A stretch of 64,000 nt of DNA from the NCBI GenBank assembly GCA_963693365.1, contig CAVNZM010000002.1:12958001-13022000 (forward strand). Reading direction: 5' to 3'. The first letter of the stretch is position 1. Every line of letters starts with the position of its first letter. Below the pieces are notes generated by a model, which saw nothing but the letters and a program-made list of their open reading frames with translations, was not told the origin of the DNA and did no database searches. The position numbers were made by a program, and so were the translations under genes. The stretch is from Amoebidium appalachense (Eukaryota > Ichthyosporea). Below, piece after piece: positions 10,133-38,597 of this stretch.

Positions 10133-11027
10133 TTCCTTGCCTGGTGCGCCATGCGTGCGGTGCAAGCCCGGACCATGCCCAGCATCGTCTCCGCCGTCAA
10201 CAGCCTGCACCGCAGCTTGGGCATGGCACCACCAGCGGGCTCCGGCCAGCAGAGCCTTCAGTGGTTTATCCGCGGGGCTGGCCGCTTCCTGCTGCTGGAA
10301 GGCAGCCACCGGCCCAAATGAGTGCTCGAGCCCCTCCTCCCAGCCGACCTCCGCGCCCTCCTCCCAGTCATCCAACCGGGCTCTTCATTGGAAGCCCTGC
10401 GTCTGTGGGCTGCCCTGCTGCTTGGCAGCTCGTGCCTCCTGCGCTCGGGCGAGTTCACGTCCAAATCTGCGGCCAAGTTCAACCCCCTCCTTCACGCCAA
10501 GCGTCGCGACGTCCAGCTCCTATGGCAGGATGGCCGCCTGATTGGGGCAACAGTCTTCCTGCCGACATCTAAGACCGACCCCACGGGCAAGGGTGTTACC
10601 ATCCGGGTGCCCGCCTTCCCGGAGGAGCCTTCCTTCTGCCCAGCAGCCAATCTAGCCCTCTTCCTGGGGGTCTCGTCAACCAGGGCAGGCATCCACCCAG
10701 ATGCACCCCTGTTCAGCGTCGACGGCAGCCCTTACCTCAAGAGCACCTTCATCGCCGGTTTCCGCACAGCTCTACACCATGCGGGCTACGGCCCCGACCG
10801 GTACGCCGGCCACAGCCTGCGCATAGGGGGGGCCACTGCAGCTGAGAGAGCGGGCCTACCTGACGCCACCATCAAAGCCCTTGGCCGCTGGGCATCAGAC
10901 GCATTCATGGTCTACATCCGGCTGCCCCACCGCGACGTGCAAGCCTCCATTGCCACCGTCTGGTCACACCAGGGCCTCGCCACGGGACCTTGGGGCGGAC
11001 CCCCTACATCGCAGTAGGGGGGCCTTG

Positions 11028-11159
11028 TGGTGCGGGGGGGGCTCATGGCATGGACCCCCCCTGGCGGCCCCCGCCTCGGCCGCCCCTTGGGTGCAGGCAC
11101 GACGGCCTGCACTCCACGGACACGGGGGGCATGAGGCAAGCACGAGTGAGTGATGTGAA
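11028..11159 (+). repeat. DIRS-type element repeat B1
   Basis: 132 bp from TGGTGCGGGG to GTGATGTGAA, directly joined to A2. Matched by B2 with one substitution and one inserted base. Confidence 0.92.
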
Positions 11160-11435
11160 TGTACGTTTCATATGCGCAGCAGATGAAAGATGTTTCACGG
11201 ATCACTTCGGGCGCAGGCAGCCGGGCGGCCCATGACGTCACGGGCCGCGGCGCCAGGCGCAGCCGCAGCGGCGGCTGACATCGGTCTGGCGCAGCGCCTG
11301 ACGTCAGGCGCCACCAGCGCCGGTATTTCCGGCGCAGCACACTGCAGATGCAGGCCACCTTCGTTTTCGCCGTGTGCTGCACGTACGGTTTTTGTTAGCA
11401 CGATTGCGTTTTCGGTGGCTAGCACACGGCGGCTC
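11160..11435 (+). repeat. DIRS-type element repeat A2
   Basis: 276-bp copy of A1, between B1 and the spacer that precedes B2; offset 8741 from A1 throughout. Confidence 0.93.
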
Positions 11436-11549
11436 CCACCCACCCACCTCTCAGTCTGTATACATGACGGTGTACGTATGCGACTGTGACTGGCTCACAG
11501 CCCGATTGCAGCGGCAATAAAGCATGTCGAGGCGGGGCCCAGCCCCGGC

Positions 11550-11682
11550 TGGTGCGGGGGGGGCTCATGGCATGGACCCCCCCTGGCAGCCCCCGCCTCG
11601 GCCAGCCCCTTGGGTGCAGGCACGACGGCCTGCACTCCACGGACACGGGGGGCATGAGGCAAGCACGAGTGAGTGATGTGAA
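11550..11682 (+). repeat. DIRS-type element terminal repeat B2
   Basis: 133-bp right-terminal copy of B1, ending GTGATGTGAA. The following sequence (ACAAGGCC) is unlike A2, marking the element boundary. Confidence 0.9.
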
Positions 11683-13212
11683 ACAAGGCCACTCCACGGT
11701 CATCTAGAAACACCGACAAGGCCTTTGTTCCAGGCCCGGGTCGAGATAAGGAGGCCGCGGTTGGTGCAAGAGCAGGGCTGGATACAAGCCAGTGTATGGT
11801 CACACGTGTACATGCTGCGCAGGCACAGTGCCTCTGACCCTGCGGACTCGGCAGTGAGGTTGAGATGCCTGCACACACGTATACACATATCATATCCAAC
11901 CGACACCGTGACGATCGGCATAAATGGAAAACTGTACGCCCACGCACGTACGGACACGCAATCAGCACACAAGCACACGCACGAACACACTTGGAGACCC
12001 GGCACGTACCGTGACACACCCACGTGCAGCACTGGCACATCCACAATGTTCCACACACGGTGCCACACACGCACAAGCACACACCCTGTCACGCGCGCGC
12101 GCACGATCACACGCACACATACAAGCACGTACATACACAGACACTCACACGCACCCACCCACCCACATATACATACACATACATATACAGACACTCACAC
12201 GCACCCACCTACCCACACGCACGTATACCTTCTGAGTCGACTCCGTGCAAAGTAAGGCACGTGCAACGGTTAAAAACAAACCATCCGACAGGGATAAAGG
12301 GGTTTCTGGGCAGACGTTTCTGAAGTTGAAAGTTTCAAAAAATGGACAGGTTGTCGTGAGAAAGAAGGGGTCACGGTGTGATCATGATGGTCGGGTATGA
12401 AGTGGGCCTAGCCTGGGCATTGCGGGAAAGCATTTGGGTGGAGGGTACCGTCCGAAACACACCCGCGGCAAGGGGGGAGACAAAGAGAGAGGCCGGGGAA
12501 GAAAATAGGGATAAGCAGAGAAGGGTAACGGGGAAGGAAAGGGGGGTAGGGAGGGTGGAGGGGGGGTAGGAGAGAGAGAGCAAGAGAGGAGAGTGTGTGA
12601 GAGAGGGACTTGAGAGTGAGTGAGATGGGGGAGAGGGGAAGACGAACCTGAGAGTGGGCCCGGGGGGAGTTCAAGGTGGAGAGATAGAGCACGCACGCAC
12701 GAGAGAGGGAGGGGGAGAGAGAGAGAGAGTGTGTGTGTGTGTGAGTATGTGCACGTGTGTGTGTCGGTGAGTTGAAGATGGCTCTGACAGACAGAGAGGA
12801 AGACGTGTGCACGTCCCCTTTCTCTCTTGCTTGCTCCTTCTTTGTGGGTGCCTACTGACCCATCCGGTTGCACTATCCACGTGCTATGAGTTTATTTCAA
12901 TCCTCCTGTGCTTCAGGATGACAATCACTGACACCAGCAACTTGGATGTTGGCGTTATCATATAAATAACGAGAGACTTCTCAAAAGTAGTTACCTGATA
13001 AATATGAAAGATGACGAGCAATGTTGCCGTGGTTTGCCTTACAATATTTACATTCCTGCATTTACTAAAGAAGGGACATTCAGTCGTTTATATACTCTCC
13101 TTGCTCAACCTTCCCCACCCCCCCCCCCCCCCCCCCCCTCCCCCAAAAAAAAATAAAAAAAAGAAAAGAAAAAAAGGAAAAAGAAAAATCAACATGATCA
13201 AACACCACCACA

Positions 13213-13245
<33 letters not shown>

Positions 13246-13304
13246 ACGTGCGCTTTGTCTCTCTATCTCTCTCTTCACACCCACACACACACCTCGTGCT
13301 CCGT
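11683..13304. other. Intergenic, microsatellite-rich, no gene recognised
   Basis: Contains CA/GT-rich and ACGC-rich sequence (11870-12235), AG- and GGGA-rich sequence (12460-12730), a C tract running into A-rich sequence near 13119-13190, and a CA repeat near 13217-13240. Open frames here are low complexity. Confidence 0.6.
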
Positions 13305-13517
13305 TCAGTGCACGTCTCTCTCCTGCATCTCCATGACCGAAAAGTTGAGTTCGTCCAGCAAGATATCCAGCTCTGTTTTCAAAAAGTCTACGTAGCTGCC
13401 GTTGATGAAGATCATGTCTGGTGTTTCGGCCATAGTGTCGATAATGAGATCTTTCTTGGTCTCTGCTTTCTTTAAAACGAATTGTTTCATGGCTGGATCA
13501 CTGTGAGGGAATGAAAT

Positions 13518-13548
<31 letters not shown>

Positions 13549-14503
13549 GTGTGTTTCGGGGGGAGGGGGTGGGTGGGTGGGGGGGTGGGTGGGGGGGGGG
13601 GGGGGGGGGGGTGATTTATGCGTTAGAGGGTTGGAAATATGGAGGAGACAACAAAGAGCAACAACAAAGCGTCACAAAGGTGGGATTTCCAAAATCAAAC
13701 AATTTAAAAGGGGGGGGGGGGAGGGACCGAGGGAGGTATGTAAGTTCATGTACACTCGTTTGCTTTTGCACACCTGCCAAGGTGTACTGTGAGGAGGCAA
13801 AGGGGGGGACAGGAAAAGAGGGAGATTGGGGGGGGGGGGGGGATATTCAGGTGCTCAAAGGAAGAGTCCAAAAAATAAACAGCAAGAGTGACAGAGTGGG
13901 GGCACGTGTGCAGATAGTGTGTGGTTGTGGTAGGAAGTGTGCGGGGCCAAGGAGAACACTTCACGTGAGGTAGTGTGTGTCCACACGTCAAATTTTAGGG
14001 TACACGCAGGCAGGGGGAGGCCGGGGGAGACAGGGAGGGTTGGGGGGAGAGGGGACAGTTTCTGTACTATGAGCCGATGCAGGGAATCTAGTTAATAGGG
14101 TGGCCACACGGGGGACAGAGAGAGAGGGGGGGGGGGGGGGGGGGGAGGGGGGGTAGTACGTGTGTGTTGTGGTAATTTAGGGGATTGGGGGGGGGGGGAG
14201 GCGGGGAAGGGCGGTCCAGAAGGTGAAGAATTTGGCCACACACACACACACACTATCTTTCTCTCTCTCTCTCTCTACCCCCCCCCCTCCCCCCCCCTCC
14301 CCCTCCCCCCCTCCCCCCTCTATTCCCCTCTCCCACCCCTCCGCCCTTTCGCTCTCTCTCTCCCTCTCACTCGCACTCCCCCAAATTTCCAATATATACA
14401 CACACACACCTTTAATCCACAGTCCTCTCTTCTCACATTCCCAACCACAGAAGAAGAAAAAAGAGCGTATAGGCTAAAGGGATAGAAAGATGGGGAGGTG
14501 TGT

Positions 14504-14586
<83 letters not shown>

Positions 14587-14796
14587 GGAGGGGAGGGAAA
14601 TTGAATGGGAGGAGCTTTGGGTGGTAAATTCTCAAGTGACAAGGTGCAAAGGAGGGAGAGTCAGGTTGCCCAAAATTTTTTTTTAAAGCACGTGTTGGTA
14701 TATGTGTGTGTGCCTGGACGGGGGGCCGGAGGGTTGGGGCAGGGAGACCCTCCGGGGGCAAGGGGTGCCGGGGGGGGGGGGGGGGGGGGGGGGGTG

Positions 14797-14855
<59 letters not shown>

Positions 14856-15337
14856 ACGGGTGTGTGCTTCTGTGTGCCGGGTGTCTTTGTCACTCGGTCG
14901 TTAAAAAATGGAGGAGGAGGTGGAGTATGCAAAGTTCACAAGCAACATGAATAATGCATGGAGGTGAGGTAAAGCCAGACTACAATAGTGAGTATGGTTA
15001 GCGGAGGGAGTTGACCAGACGTGAAGGCCCTCCTCCCCCCCCCCCCCACCCCCCCTCTCTCCCTCTTTCCCCCACCCACCCACCCACCCAAGTTTCCCCC
15101 CTTCCCATTCAGACAATCATGCAGAGAAACGCCGGCGTAAAGGCTGATAATCGAGCAAACCAAATAAATCGAAGTGTAACAAGGCACAACAGTGCGTCTG
15201 CAAGGCCCCAACAAGCCAACAGGAATCAAGATGGGAAAAAACAAAAAGAAAGGAAAGTCACCACAAAAAGGAAACAGCGCAAAAACCTACCACTTGACCA
15301 GCATGCCGTGAAACGCCCGTGGGCCCTCTTTGCTCAT
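13305..15337 (-). CDS. GTF2H5: TFIIH subunit 5 (TFB5/TTDA), two exons, 80 aa
   Basis: Exon 1 is 15291-15337 (MSKEGPRAFHGMLVK + TG, donor GTAGGT). Exon 2 is 13305-13500 (acceptor CCCTCACAG). They join in a Cys codon to give MLVKCDPAMKQF, the hallmark start of TFB5, followed by KKDLIIDTMAETPDMIFI and a helix VDFLKTELDILLDEL. TFB5 is the smallest core subunit of the transcription/repair factor TFIIH; it binds p52 and stimulates XPB. Human GTF2H5 is 71 residues, so 80 aa with a short N-terminal extension fits. The 1.8-kb intron holds long G and GT tracts. The start codon is the first in-frame ATG (15335-15337). The gene is divergent from DHX33, whose start lies about 1.7 kb away. Confidence 0.88.
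14518..14585. repeat. Poly(G) tract of 68 nt
   Basis: One of the longest of dozens of C/G homopolymers in the window; it lies in the GTF2H5 intron next to a GT repeat. Exact length is doubtful for any sequencing method. Confidence 0.85.
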
Positions 15338-16994
15338 TTTTGTCTCTTGCACCATTAAGGAAACGAAGTATATGCACCACGGGAGTGGTTTACGTTCGAA
15401 TTCCCACGAGGTTGGTTGTGTAAGATTGTGTCTTCCGCGATCCAGTACCAGTATGATTACTTTCTGTCTCCGTTCGAACCATAACCTAAATCATTGAAGA
15501 AGCTTAATGAAGAGCTGTTGTAAGTGCGGTGTGTGTGCGGTAAGTTGAAAAAGAAAATGCCGAGAGAGAGAGAGAAAAAAAAAAGGAATTTCTTTGCGGC
15601 CTCGGTCGCTCGTCACAGTGACGTAAGCTGTTCAATCAGATCCGCAATGACGGGGACTGGTGCAAAATGTTTGATCAGATCAGCTGACAGCTGCAGTACT
15701 AGATCTGGTGTTACCAAAAACACGTGAGGCATAAAAAACCGCAAACAGGAATTTCAAGAAACCCAAAAAAATAACATACAAACATTATACTTCAAAATAA
15801 ACTACAAATATTGGGGCACTCTATACGTTGTTATTATTTTTCTTATTTTTTGATTAATTCTAGGTATAGGTCTTATGATCAGATTGATCATGTTTTGCTA
15901 TAGCATTGCGAGCTCAGAAGAAAAAAATCTCGCTCGCTCTCCTTTCTGCAGAAATTTTAAACAGGGATTGCAGTCAACTAAAAATATTTGCTAAAAATGT
16001 CAGTTTTAATGCACCAACCAGAACCGTGTATTTTTCTATAAGCCTTGAGTAACCCTATGTACTTGAAACCTAACGGTTGCTTTTGGTTGCCTCTTGCCGC
16101 TCCAAGTCACGCAAGCTTCAGATCCCGTAGATCAGGGTTCGAATCGGATCGCCTCGTGGAACCCTGAGCCGCGGCGCCGCTTCAAATTACCCAAGAGCTA
16201 TTTTTCTTTTTCTTTTTAGCTACATTCGTACCTAAGATATTATTATCTTCTTATATGCATCTTTATGTAATTAATGATTAAGCTAAAGTACTGTATAATA
16301 AAACCTTTCGCTAGCAAGCTTTTGAGGGTTGACAATAATAATAGCTATACTTGTTTTCCGGTATAAAGTAGAAAAAGTAGAAACAATTAGGAAATCAACT
16401 ATATCCCAGTCCCAAATGATTTATTCAACCGAGCGTTTGTTGGCCAATCGCGTATCACACTTTGTGCTTTAATGCGCTTTTTAATTTTATAATCTGGAGA
16501 TTTTTGCCGAAGTCTAATTAGGCGGCTGGCGTCCGTTGCGGGACCCTATAATAATAGATGCCCACTGTGCGTGGAGCTTCGTTCCAATCAACTTTCGGCC
16601 TGTTCAAAATGAATCATGACAGTGGCTAAGTGTGGCTTCCGTCTAAGCTTTATATACTCGTAGTCTAAAGTATGTATCCGCGCTTTTTTCTCCATCTGAA
16701 ACTTATCTATTAAGTCACACAGTTGAGTGCATTTGTGTTTGCGCCATCAATAATGCCACATGCATCTTCGCCTCCCATGATCAAGTAAACTGGCCACTTC
16801 AAACATAGTCTAGCGAATGGAGAAAGCAATACCGTCGGAACTTAGAACCTTTATATGGCGTATTAGCGGGAGCATACCGTGCACCGTGGTACAGAAGTTA
16901 GGTTCGGGCGAAGAGGGGTAGCAAGGGCTGCGACAAACCTTTGGGGGCACAGTTTTGAGTATAATCTCAGGCACATCCTGCCTGCACCGTAAAC
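15338..16994. other. Divergent intergenic region between GTF2H5 and DHX33
   Basis: No coding sequence seen. Near GTF2H5 lies GTGACGTAAG (about 15619), an ATF/CREB-like site. Near 16440 TTGGCCAATCGCG contains a CCAAT motif. A GGTTCGAATC word at about 16138-16147 resembles a Pol III B box, but no tRNA fold surrounds it. Confidence 0.5.
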
Positions 16995-33776
<16,782 letters not shown>

Positions 33777-34402
33777 CCTGTTTTGATATATTGTTTTGTT
33801 CCATGAAAATAGCATAAGAAATAAGAAAACAATTTTTTCCCAACATAAACTCATTCCCATTTCAATGTATCCTTCTCTTTTCTGTCTCTTCTCGCAGACA
33901 CTTATTAGAGTCTTAACGTAGACTACAAGTCTCGCGAGACATATTCCCGGGCTGGGTTTCTCCGCAACGTCGGTTGATCAGGGCTTTTTTTGATTGGCTT
34001 GTCGCTAGATAAGGCAAAATTGCGGTTTGTTTACTGCGCTTGGATTGGTTGAGCTCTGGTTTATTTTGTTTTAACACAAGCTACTCCCAACGTAGCTCTT
34101 TTTTTGTTTCTTTTTTGGGTCTGTACTCAAGCAACCAGTAACACCCGCCCTCCTTACACCCTCCTTTTACACCTGCCATTATACAAATAATGTACATGAG
34201 AATGAGTGTTCAAATCCTGGGAGCTTTGCCGTCGGCCACGCACATACGTCACGCCCCCACAACATTGAGTTTAGGGTGATCCTTACGTAAGTTACACCCG
34301 CAACCGTCAGCGTCTCCTATTGGCTGAAAAATCATGCAATTTTTGCTTTGCTTTTGCACCCCCTCGGAAAGTGAGCCATGGTGTTCGCTACCATTTGACA
34401 CG
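33777..34402. other. Intergenic promoter-like region
   Basis: Between the tentative DHX33 end and the TATA gene. Holds GTCTCGCGAGAC (33929-33940), two inverted CCAAT boxes (GATTGGC near 33991, GGATTGG near 34043), CCTATTGGCTG near 34316 and a TACGTCA near 34244. Confidence 0.5.
33929..33940. promoter_or_regulatory. Palindromic CGCG promoter element GTCTCGCGAGAC
   Basis: A perfect 12-bp palindrome preceded by ACTACAA. TCTCGCGAGA is a known strong core-promoter element in animals, and ACTACAA-type (ZNF143-like) motifs co-occur with it there. The promoter role here is inference; the driven gene is unknown. Confidence 0.45.
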
Positions 34403-34410
34403 TATAAAAA
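34403..34410 (+). promoter_or_regulatory. TATA box of the small secreted-peptide gene
   Basis: CGTATAAAAAGG, about 132 nt upstream of the ATG at 34535. A CCAAT-type box lies about 85 nt further upstream. Confidence 0.65.
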
Positions 34411-34534
34411 GGAGCGGCCTGCTCACTTTATGTGTAAATAAAGACTGTGATCTCTTGAAACGCGGTTCCGTTTTACGAAAGGAAAACCTCTTCAACCGCC
34501 CTTACCGTAAAGGTGAAAGACATAAACTAGCGTA

Positions 34535-34723
34535 ATGCGTGCAAGCACGTTCTTTGCTTTTGTGTCTCTTTTGGTGGTGTCAGTGTGTGGGCACACTGAA
34601 GCTTTGTTCCCTTCCTTTGACATAGCCGACTTGGGAAACCCCCTCGGCGCCAGGTACCCCAGTGAGATAACCAAGAAACAACGTTGGTTGGATCCCTCAC
34701 AAGGAAACAACGCTATATCCTAA
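34535..34723 (+). CDS. Probable secreted small peptide, 62 aa, no recognised family
   Basis: Starts MRASTFFAFVSLLVVSVCGH, a textbook signal peptide: a basic residue, a hydrophobic core and then small/polar residues with a likely cut near GHTEA. The mature part would be about 39 residues, LFPSFDIADLG... with a KKQR dibasic stretch and ending NNAIS. A TATA box lies at 34403 and an AATAAA at 35190-35195, giving a compact transcript of about 0.75-0.8 kb with a long 3' UTR. No intron is needed. I do not recognise a family; it could be a secreted peptide, or the first exon of a larger protein if an undetected donor exists. Function unknown. Confidence 0.55.
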   Translation: MRASTFFAFVSLLVVSVCGHTEALFPSFDIADLGNPLGARYPSEITKKQRWLDPSQGNNAIS

Positions 34724-35189
34724 CACCAAAGCAACCGTGCGTTCGTGCGTATTCATCGCCCCAACCGGGCCTCTACTGCTTGTTTGCGAACTCTTTCTTT
34801 TGAGGCGACCGTGGCATCGTCGGGCACTTTAGTCACGATGAAGTGCCTTCAGAAAGCCTCTGCTTGTTTGGTTGAGATCTGGCCGCCATAGCTGGAGTCT
34901 TATTCCTGGATCCGTTTTGTGTGATGGTGAAGTTCACCAAGACCATGTCATGCTGTTGGTCTTCTACTAAACGTTGCTTTACCATCAGAACAGGAGAGTT
35001 GTGGAATAACTACGTGCGCCAGTGTTATATATATGTATATTCCTGATACGTAAATTGTAGGAGTTGCTCGTTTGGCTTGAGTTTGTTGGCACAGGGAGCC
35101 ACTTACTTCAGCGTGCGGGTTTTAGACGAATGTACTCAGCTTTAGCATGTGCGTATTTGTCGTGTAGCTGCCACATGGAATTTCTATAT

Positions 35190-35195
35190 AATAAA
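35190..35195 (+). terminator. Polyadenylation signal AATAAA for the small peptide gene
   Basis: TATATAATAAAATATAC, downstream of the 62-aa frame with no other coding sequence between. Confidence 0.5.
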
Positions 35196-36627
35196 ATATA
35201 CATCCTCCTACCACGAAAGTGGGTGAGGACTGGATCTACGTAGTGGAAGATGCAAATAGAATAAGAATGCATGTCACGGTATCCCATCCAGCTTGGCCAC
35301 GTGACACTGTATTGTTCAAGCTCTGGTAGGTTCTATTCTGTTGCACCACAACTCCGGATTTATAATGTTTGCAATACACTGGGGCCCCTCGGGTGGTTTG
35401 AAAGAAAGTTACCTCTTGGCCCCTAAAACAGAATAGGCCGACGGTAGTGGTAGCAATCAAACTGAACAGCATTCTAAAAGGGCTAGCCGGTGGGAGAGCA
35501 GTATATCCACTGCGACGAATCGTCATTCAAGTTACCACATACACTCGGCACGGAGCAGAGTTATATATATAAAGACGTGTTTGTATACTACAATGTCTTG
35601 TGGACGGTAGGTACAACAATGGGGCCTTCCCCACATTCTTGCAGCAAAGGCAGTGTACACGTGCACCAGGCAGTACACCTACGTCATTGCTTTATGTGTG
35701 CAACAATGTCTATCCATCAATGCACACGCAGAGCAACGATGATGTGTGGACAGCAATTTCTGCTCGACCCTGTTACATCAACAAACCTCTAGCCCGGCGG
35801 CGCACGAAGCCCCTCCTCGGTGGTGCTATATGTGTTTACAACACGTGTAAAGCGTGTAAAAGTGTCATAACGAAGTGGGCGGTGTGCTTCTTAGCCCCTA
35901 GGTATGCAACGGGAGCACTGCAGTGATCACTATAGCTACAACACAAGCCATGTGGACGAACCGGTACCGAGGACTTACTAAGATCATTAGTGTGTTGTTA
36001 AGCTGTATATTGTTAGCCCTCGGTTCGTTCACTTCTACAGATATATCGATCAGAATCTGGCCGCACCTTCCCATAATATTAGACATCCTTACATATAGCC
36101 TGATGCATGCTTGCACTACGTATAGTGTCGTACGTATACGTACAGTATATTCGTTTCAGTAAAATCTTCCGCTGACCCTGCAGTTGTAACCCCCCCCCAC
36201 CCCGGGCCTCACTCTCCCTCCCTGCCCCCCCCCCCCCCTCCCCGAGGCCTCGAGCCTCCCCCCTCCCCCTCCCCCCTTTCCTTCAAGCCTTCCCCCCCTC
36301 CCCCCTCCCCTCCCTTTCTCCCCTACGTGTACACACATTTAGTCTATGCCGGCCCATGATCATCATCAGATCTGGACAGAAACTAACAGAGGAATGTACT
36401 CTGAACTTGAGTATCAGGGGCCAGGGGAAACAAGCAATTGTGCGTGTAGTGAGCAAAGGTCTAGAGCAGCACATGTGCAGTCTAGGCGGGTAAGGCAAAA
36501 GGCCACACACAAAAAAATGTGCGCACACCGCGCGCGCTCACATGCACAAACACGACACAGACACACACTCGTACACAACTCTAGAAACTAATAAGAGGCC
36601 GGCCAATGTGCATTCACACAAAAATAA
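35196..36627. other. Intergenic, no gene recognised
   Basis: Mixed sequence with a C/T-rich block at 36187-36325 and only short, unconvincing open frames. Confidence 0.55.
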
Positions 36628-36633
36628 TTTATT
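36628..36633 (-). terminator. Polyadenylation signal of PRORP (minus strand AATAAA)
   Basis: Plus-strand TTTATT about 283 nt beyond the PRORP stop codon. Confidence 0.5.
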
Positions 36634-36915
36634 GACATTCGCGCATATAAATCACACCTACGATCTACAGTTGTAATTCCTGACAATCGCCAACCAATAA
36701 CACACTAGACAAAAACCAGACAAGTGCGCCCAGCGTGCGTGCACGTGCGGCACAGAAACAAAAACCACGCCATGCACATCCTTTGACAGCTCATAAACAA
36801 TATATGCTTATATAAATCGAATACACTACCGACATTAATTTTCAAACCATGAATTGACTCCGTTAATACAACATTGGCTCCGCATCCACGTTAAAATTAT
36901 AATTTTTAAACTAAT

Positions 36916-37351
36916 CTACGTCGTTGTTTTTGCCTGCGCACACAGCCACTTATCCTCCCCGCCGCTGACTATCAAATTGCTCTCCAGCTGTGCCGGTGTG
37001 GGGGGTATGTGCCATTTCGACCCATCCTCACTGTGTTGCACAACGTAATCGTGCACCTGCGGGCTGTGAAGTACTGCCCGCTTGTGTTTCAAGTCGTAGT
37101 GAAATCGCACCTGTGAGTAAAAGGGAGGAATATTCATTAGCAGCTGCACTGAACGTGTTCGTACAGTGTTCGAACAAACACACAAATGTGTACTGAACAC
37201 GTACAAAGCACTCAGCCCACATGCACGCTCATACATCTATGCATTAGCATACCCGCCTCATGCACGAGGAGGTTTGTGTGTCTGTCTGTCTGTGCGTGTG
37301 TATGTGGGTGGGTGGGTGGGTGGGTGGGTGGGTGGGGATGGATCGGGGAGG

Positions 37352-37385
<34 letters not shown>

Positions 37386-38322
37386 ACCTGACAGCTCCGT
37401 TGCCATTTCAAAAAGTCTTCCAGACTGTGTTTCTCCACCTGTGACCCAAATCGAGTTAGCTAGGTGGGGAATATCGACAGCTGTACAATCTCACTTTAAA
37501 AACTGAGACTTAAACACAAAAACAACGGAGAAAAAATCCCAACAATTCCAGGCGCTCCCGACTACATGCAGCGGCAGGTGGCTTTAAATCAGGTCAGTGG
37601 CAATGGGCTTAGAAACGATAACAAAATTCTCCTTAGATTTTGCGGCCCAAACACGGTTGCATGGGCGTGGGGTGGGGAGGGACAAAATAAAAATTAAAAA
37701 AAAAGAAGCCAATTCGTGGCGCAAAAGGCTCAAAATACGGAGATTTAAACATTCCTTATTTTTGTCGTCCAATGGGCTTGAAGCACAAAAGGTTTATAAA
37801 CCTACCGTCAATTTGTGGTCTCTCATGAGGTCGTTTGTGACCACCCCAGCTCGCAGGTTGCTGTTGAGGGCACCGTGTAGGAAGTACAAATCGTCGGGGG
37901 TACCATCTGCCACTGTGTGCATTTGTGAGTGCTACTGTGCAATGAGGTAATCAACAACTGTGTGCACATGTGAGTGACTACTGTGCGCATATGAGAAAAG
38001 GGGAGGGGAAAGGGGGGAGGGGGGGGGAATTGAATGCGTCATAAAGTACGAAGTACACATGAACAACGGATAACACGATGTAGAATGCAAACCGTATGCA
38101 TAATAAGCAGAGCCCATCCTCAGGGGGCGCCAACTTCATCCACAGTACCCGAGTTTCGAACCATTCACTTCATCGACGAAACCAAACTCAGATACTGTTT
38201 CACTTGAACATGGGTGGGTCACCCGTCTTGATCAGAGACGAGCTGGGTTACTTATGCAGGCGAGGGCAGTGGGAAAGGCCGGGGGTTTAAGTTGCTGCAG
38301 TAGGCAGAAGCAGGGGAGAAGA

Positions 38323-38363
<41 letters not shown>

Positions 38364-38532
38364 TAAGTGGAGCATGGCGCACCATAGAAGAGTCTTCCAG
38401 CAGCCTCCAGAGACTGCAGCCTGTCCCAGCCCCTATTCTTCATGTCTTGAGAGGGCCACCTGGCTATGTGGTTGCGCAGGAGAACAAGTGGCCGTACTCC
38501 CTGGGCTTGAAGCTGATTGGCTAGATCCACAA

Positions 38533-38597
<65 letters not shown>

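Larger units (their letters stand above)
6338..11017 (+). pseudogene. Tyrosine recombinase of the DIRS element, split by a nested LTR retrotransposon
   Basis: The frame runs 6338-6574 and resumes in phase at 10133 after the nested element and its duplicated target AGCTG. The right part has the tyrosine-recombinase signature: first catalytic Arg in CLLRSGEF (codon 10442-10444), H-x2-R in GHSLRIGG (His 10811, Arg 10820) and the tyrosine of FMVYIRLP (10913-10915), ending at TAG 11015-11017. A TGA at 10319-10321 interrupts the same frame between RPK and VLEP. The enzyme would insert the circular cDNA. Two independent lesions, the insertion and the stop, show this copy is inactive. The true N-terminus is not identified. 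Confidence 0.88.
2419..11682 (+). mobile_element. DIRS-superfamily tyrosine-recombinase retrotransposon with split direct repeats (PAT/Kangaroo/Ngaro-like)
   Basis: Order: A1 (2419-2694), gag, RT, RNase H, tyrosine recombinase, B1 (11028-11159), A2 (11160-11435), unique spacer, B2 (11550-11682). A1 and A2 are both 276 bp and look identical. B1 and B2 differ by a substitution and a 1-nt indel. B1 abuts A2 directly. This is the A1-ORFs-B1A2B2 split-direct-repeat structure known from PAT, Kangaroo and Ngaro elements, which integrate through a circular intermediate using a tyrosine recombinase and make no target duplication; none is seen. Without the nested LTR element the element would be about 5.7 kb. 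It is G+C-rich unlike its flanks. Near-identical repeats indicate a fairly recent insertion, but the copy is now disabled by frameshifts, an in-frame stop and the nested insertion. Confidence 0.93.

Noticed and set aside
9783-10541. 252-aa plus-strand frame covering the right LTR and recombinase start
   Set aside because: It crosses the LTR boundary. The first part is repeated in the left LTR (6710 onward) and the rest is an out-of-phase shadow of the recombinase.
16100-16200. GGTTCGAATC resembling a tRNA T-loop/B box
   Set aside because: The flanking five bases on each side are not complementary, so no T-stem forms; no A box at the right distance. A degraded SINE remains possible but is not supported.
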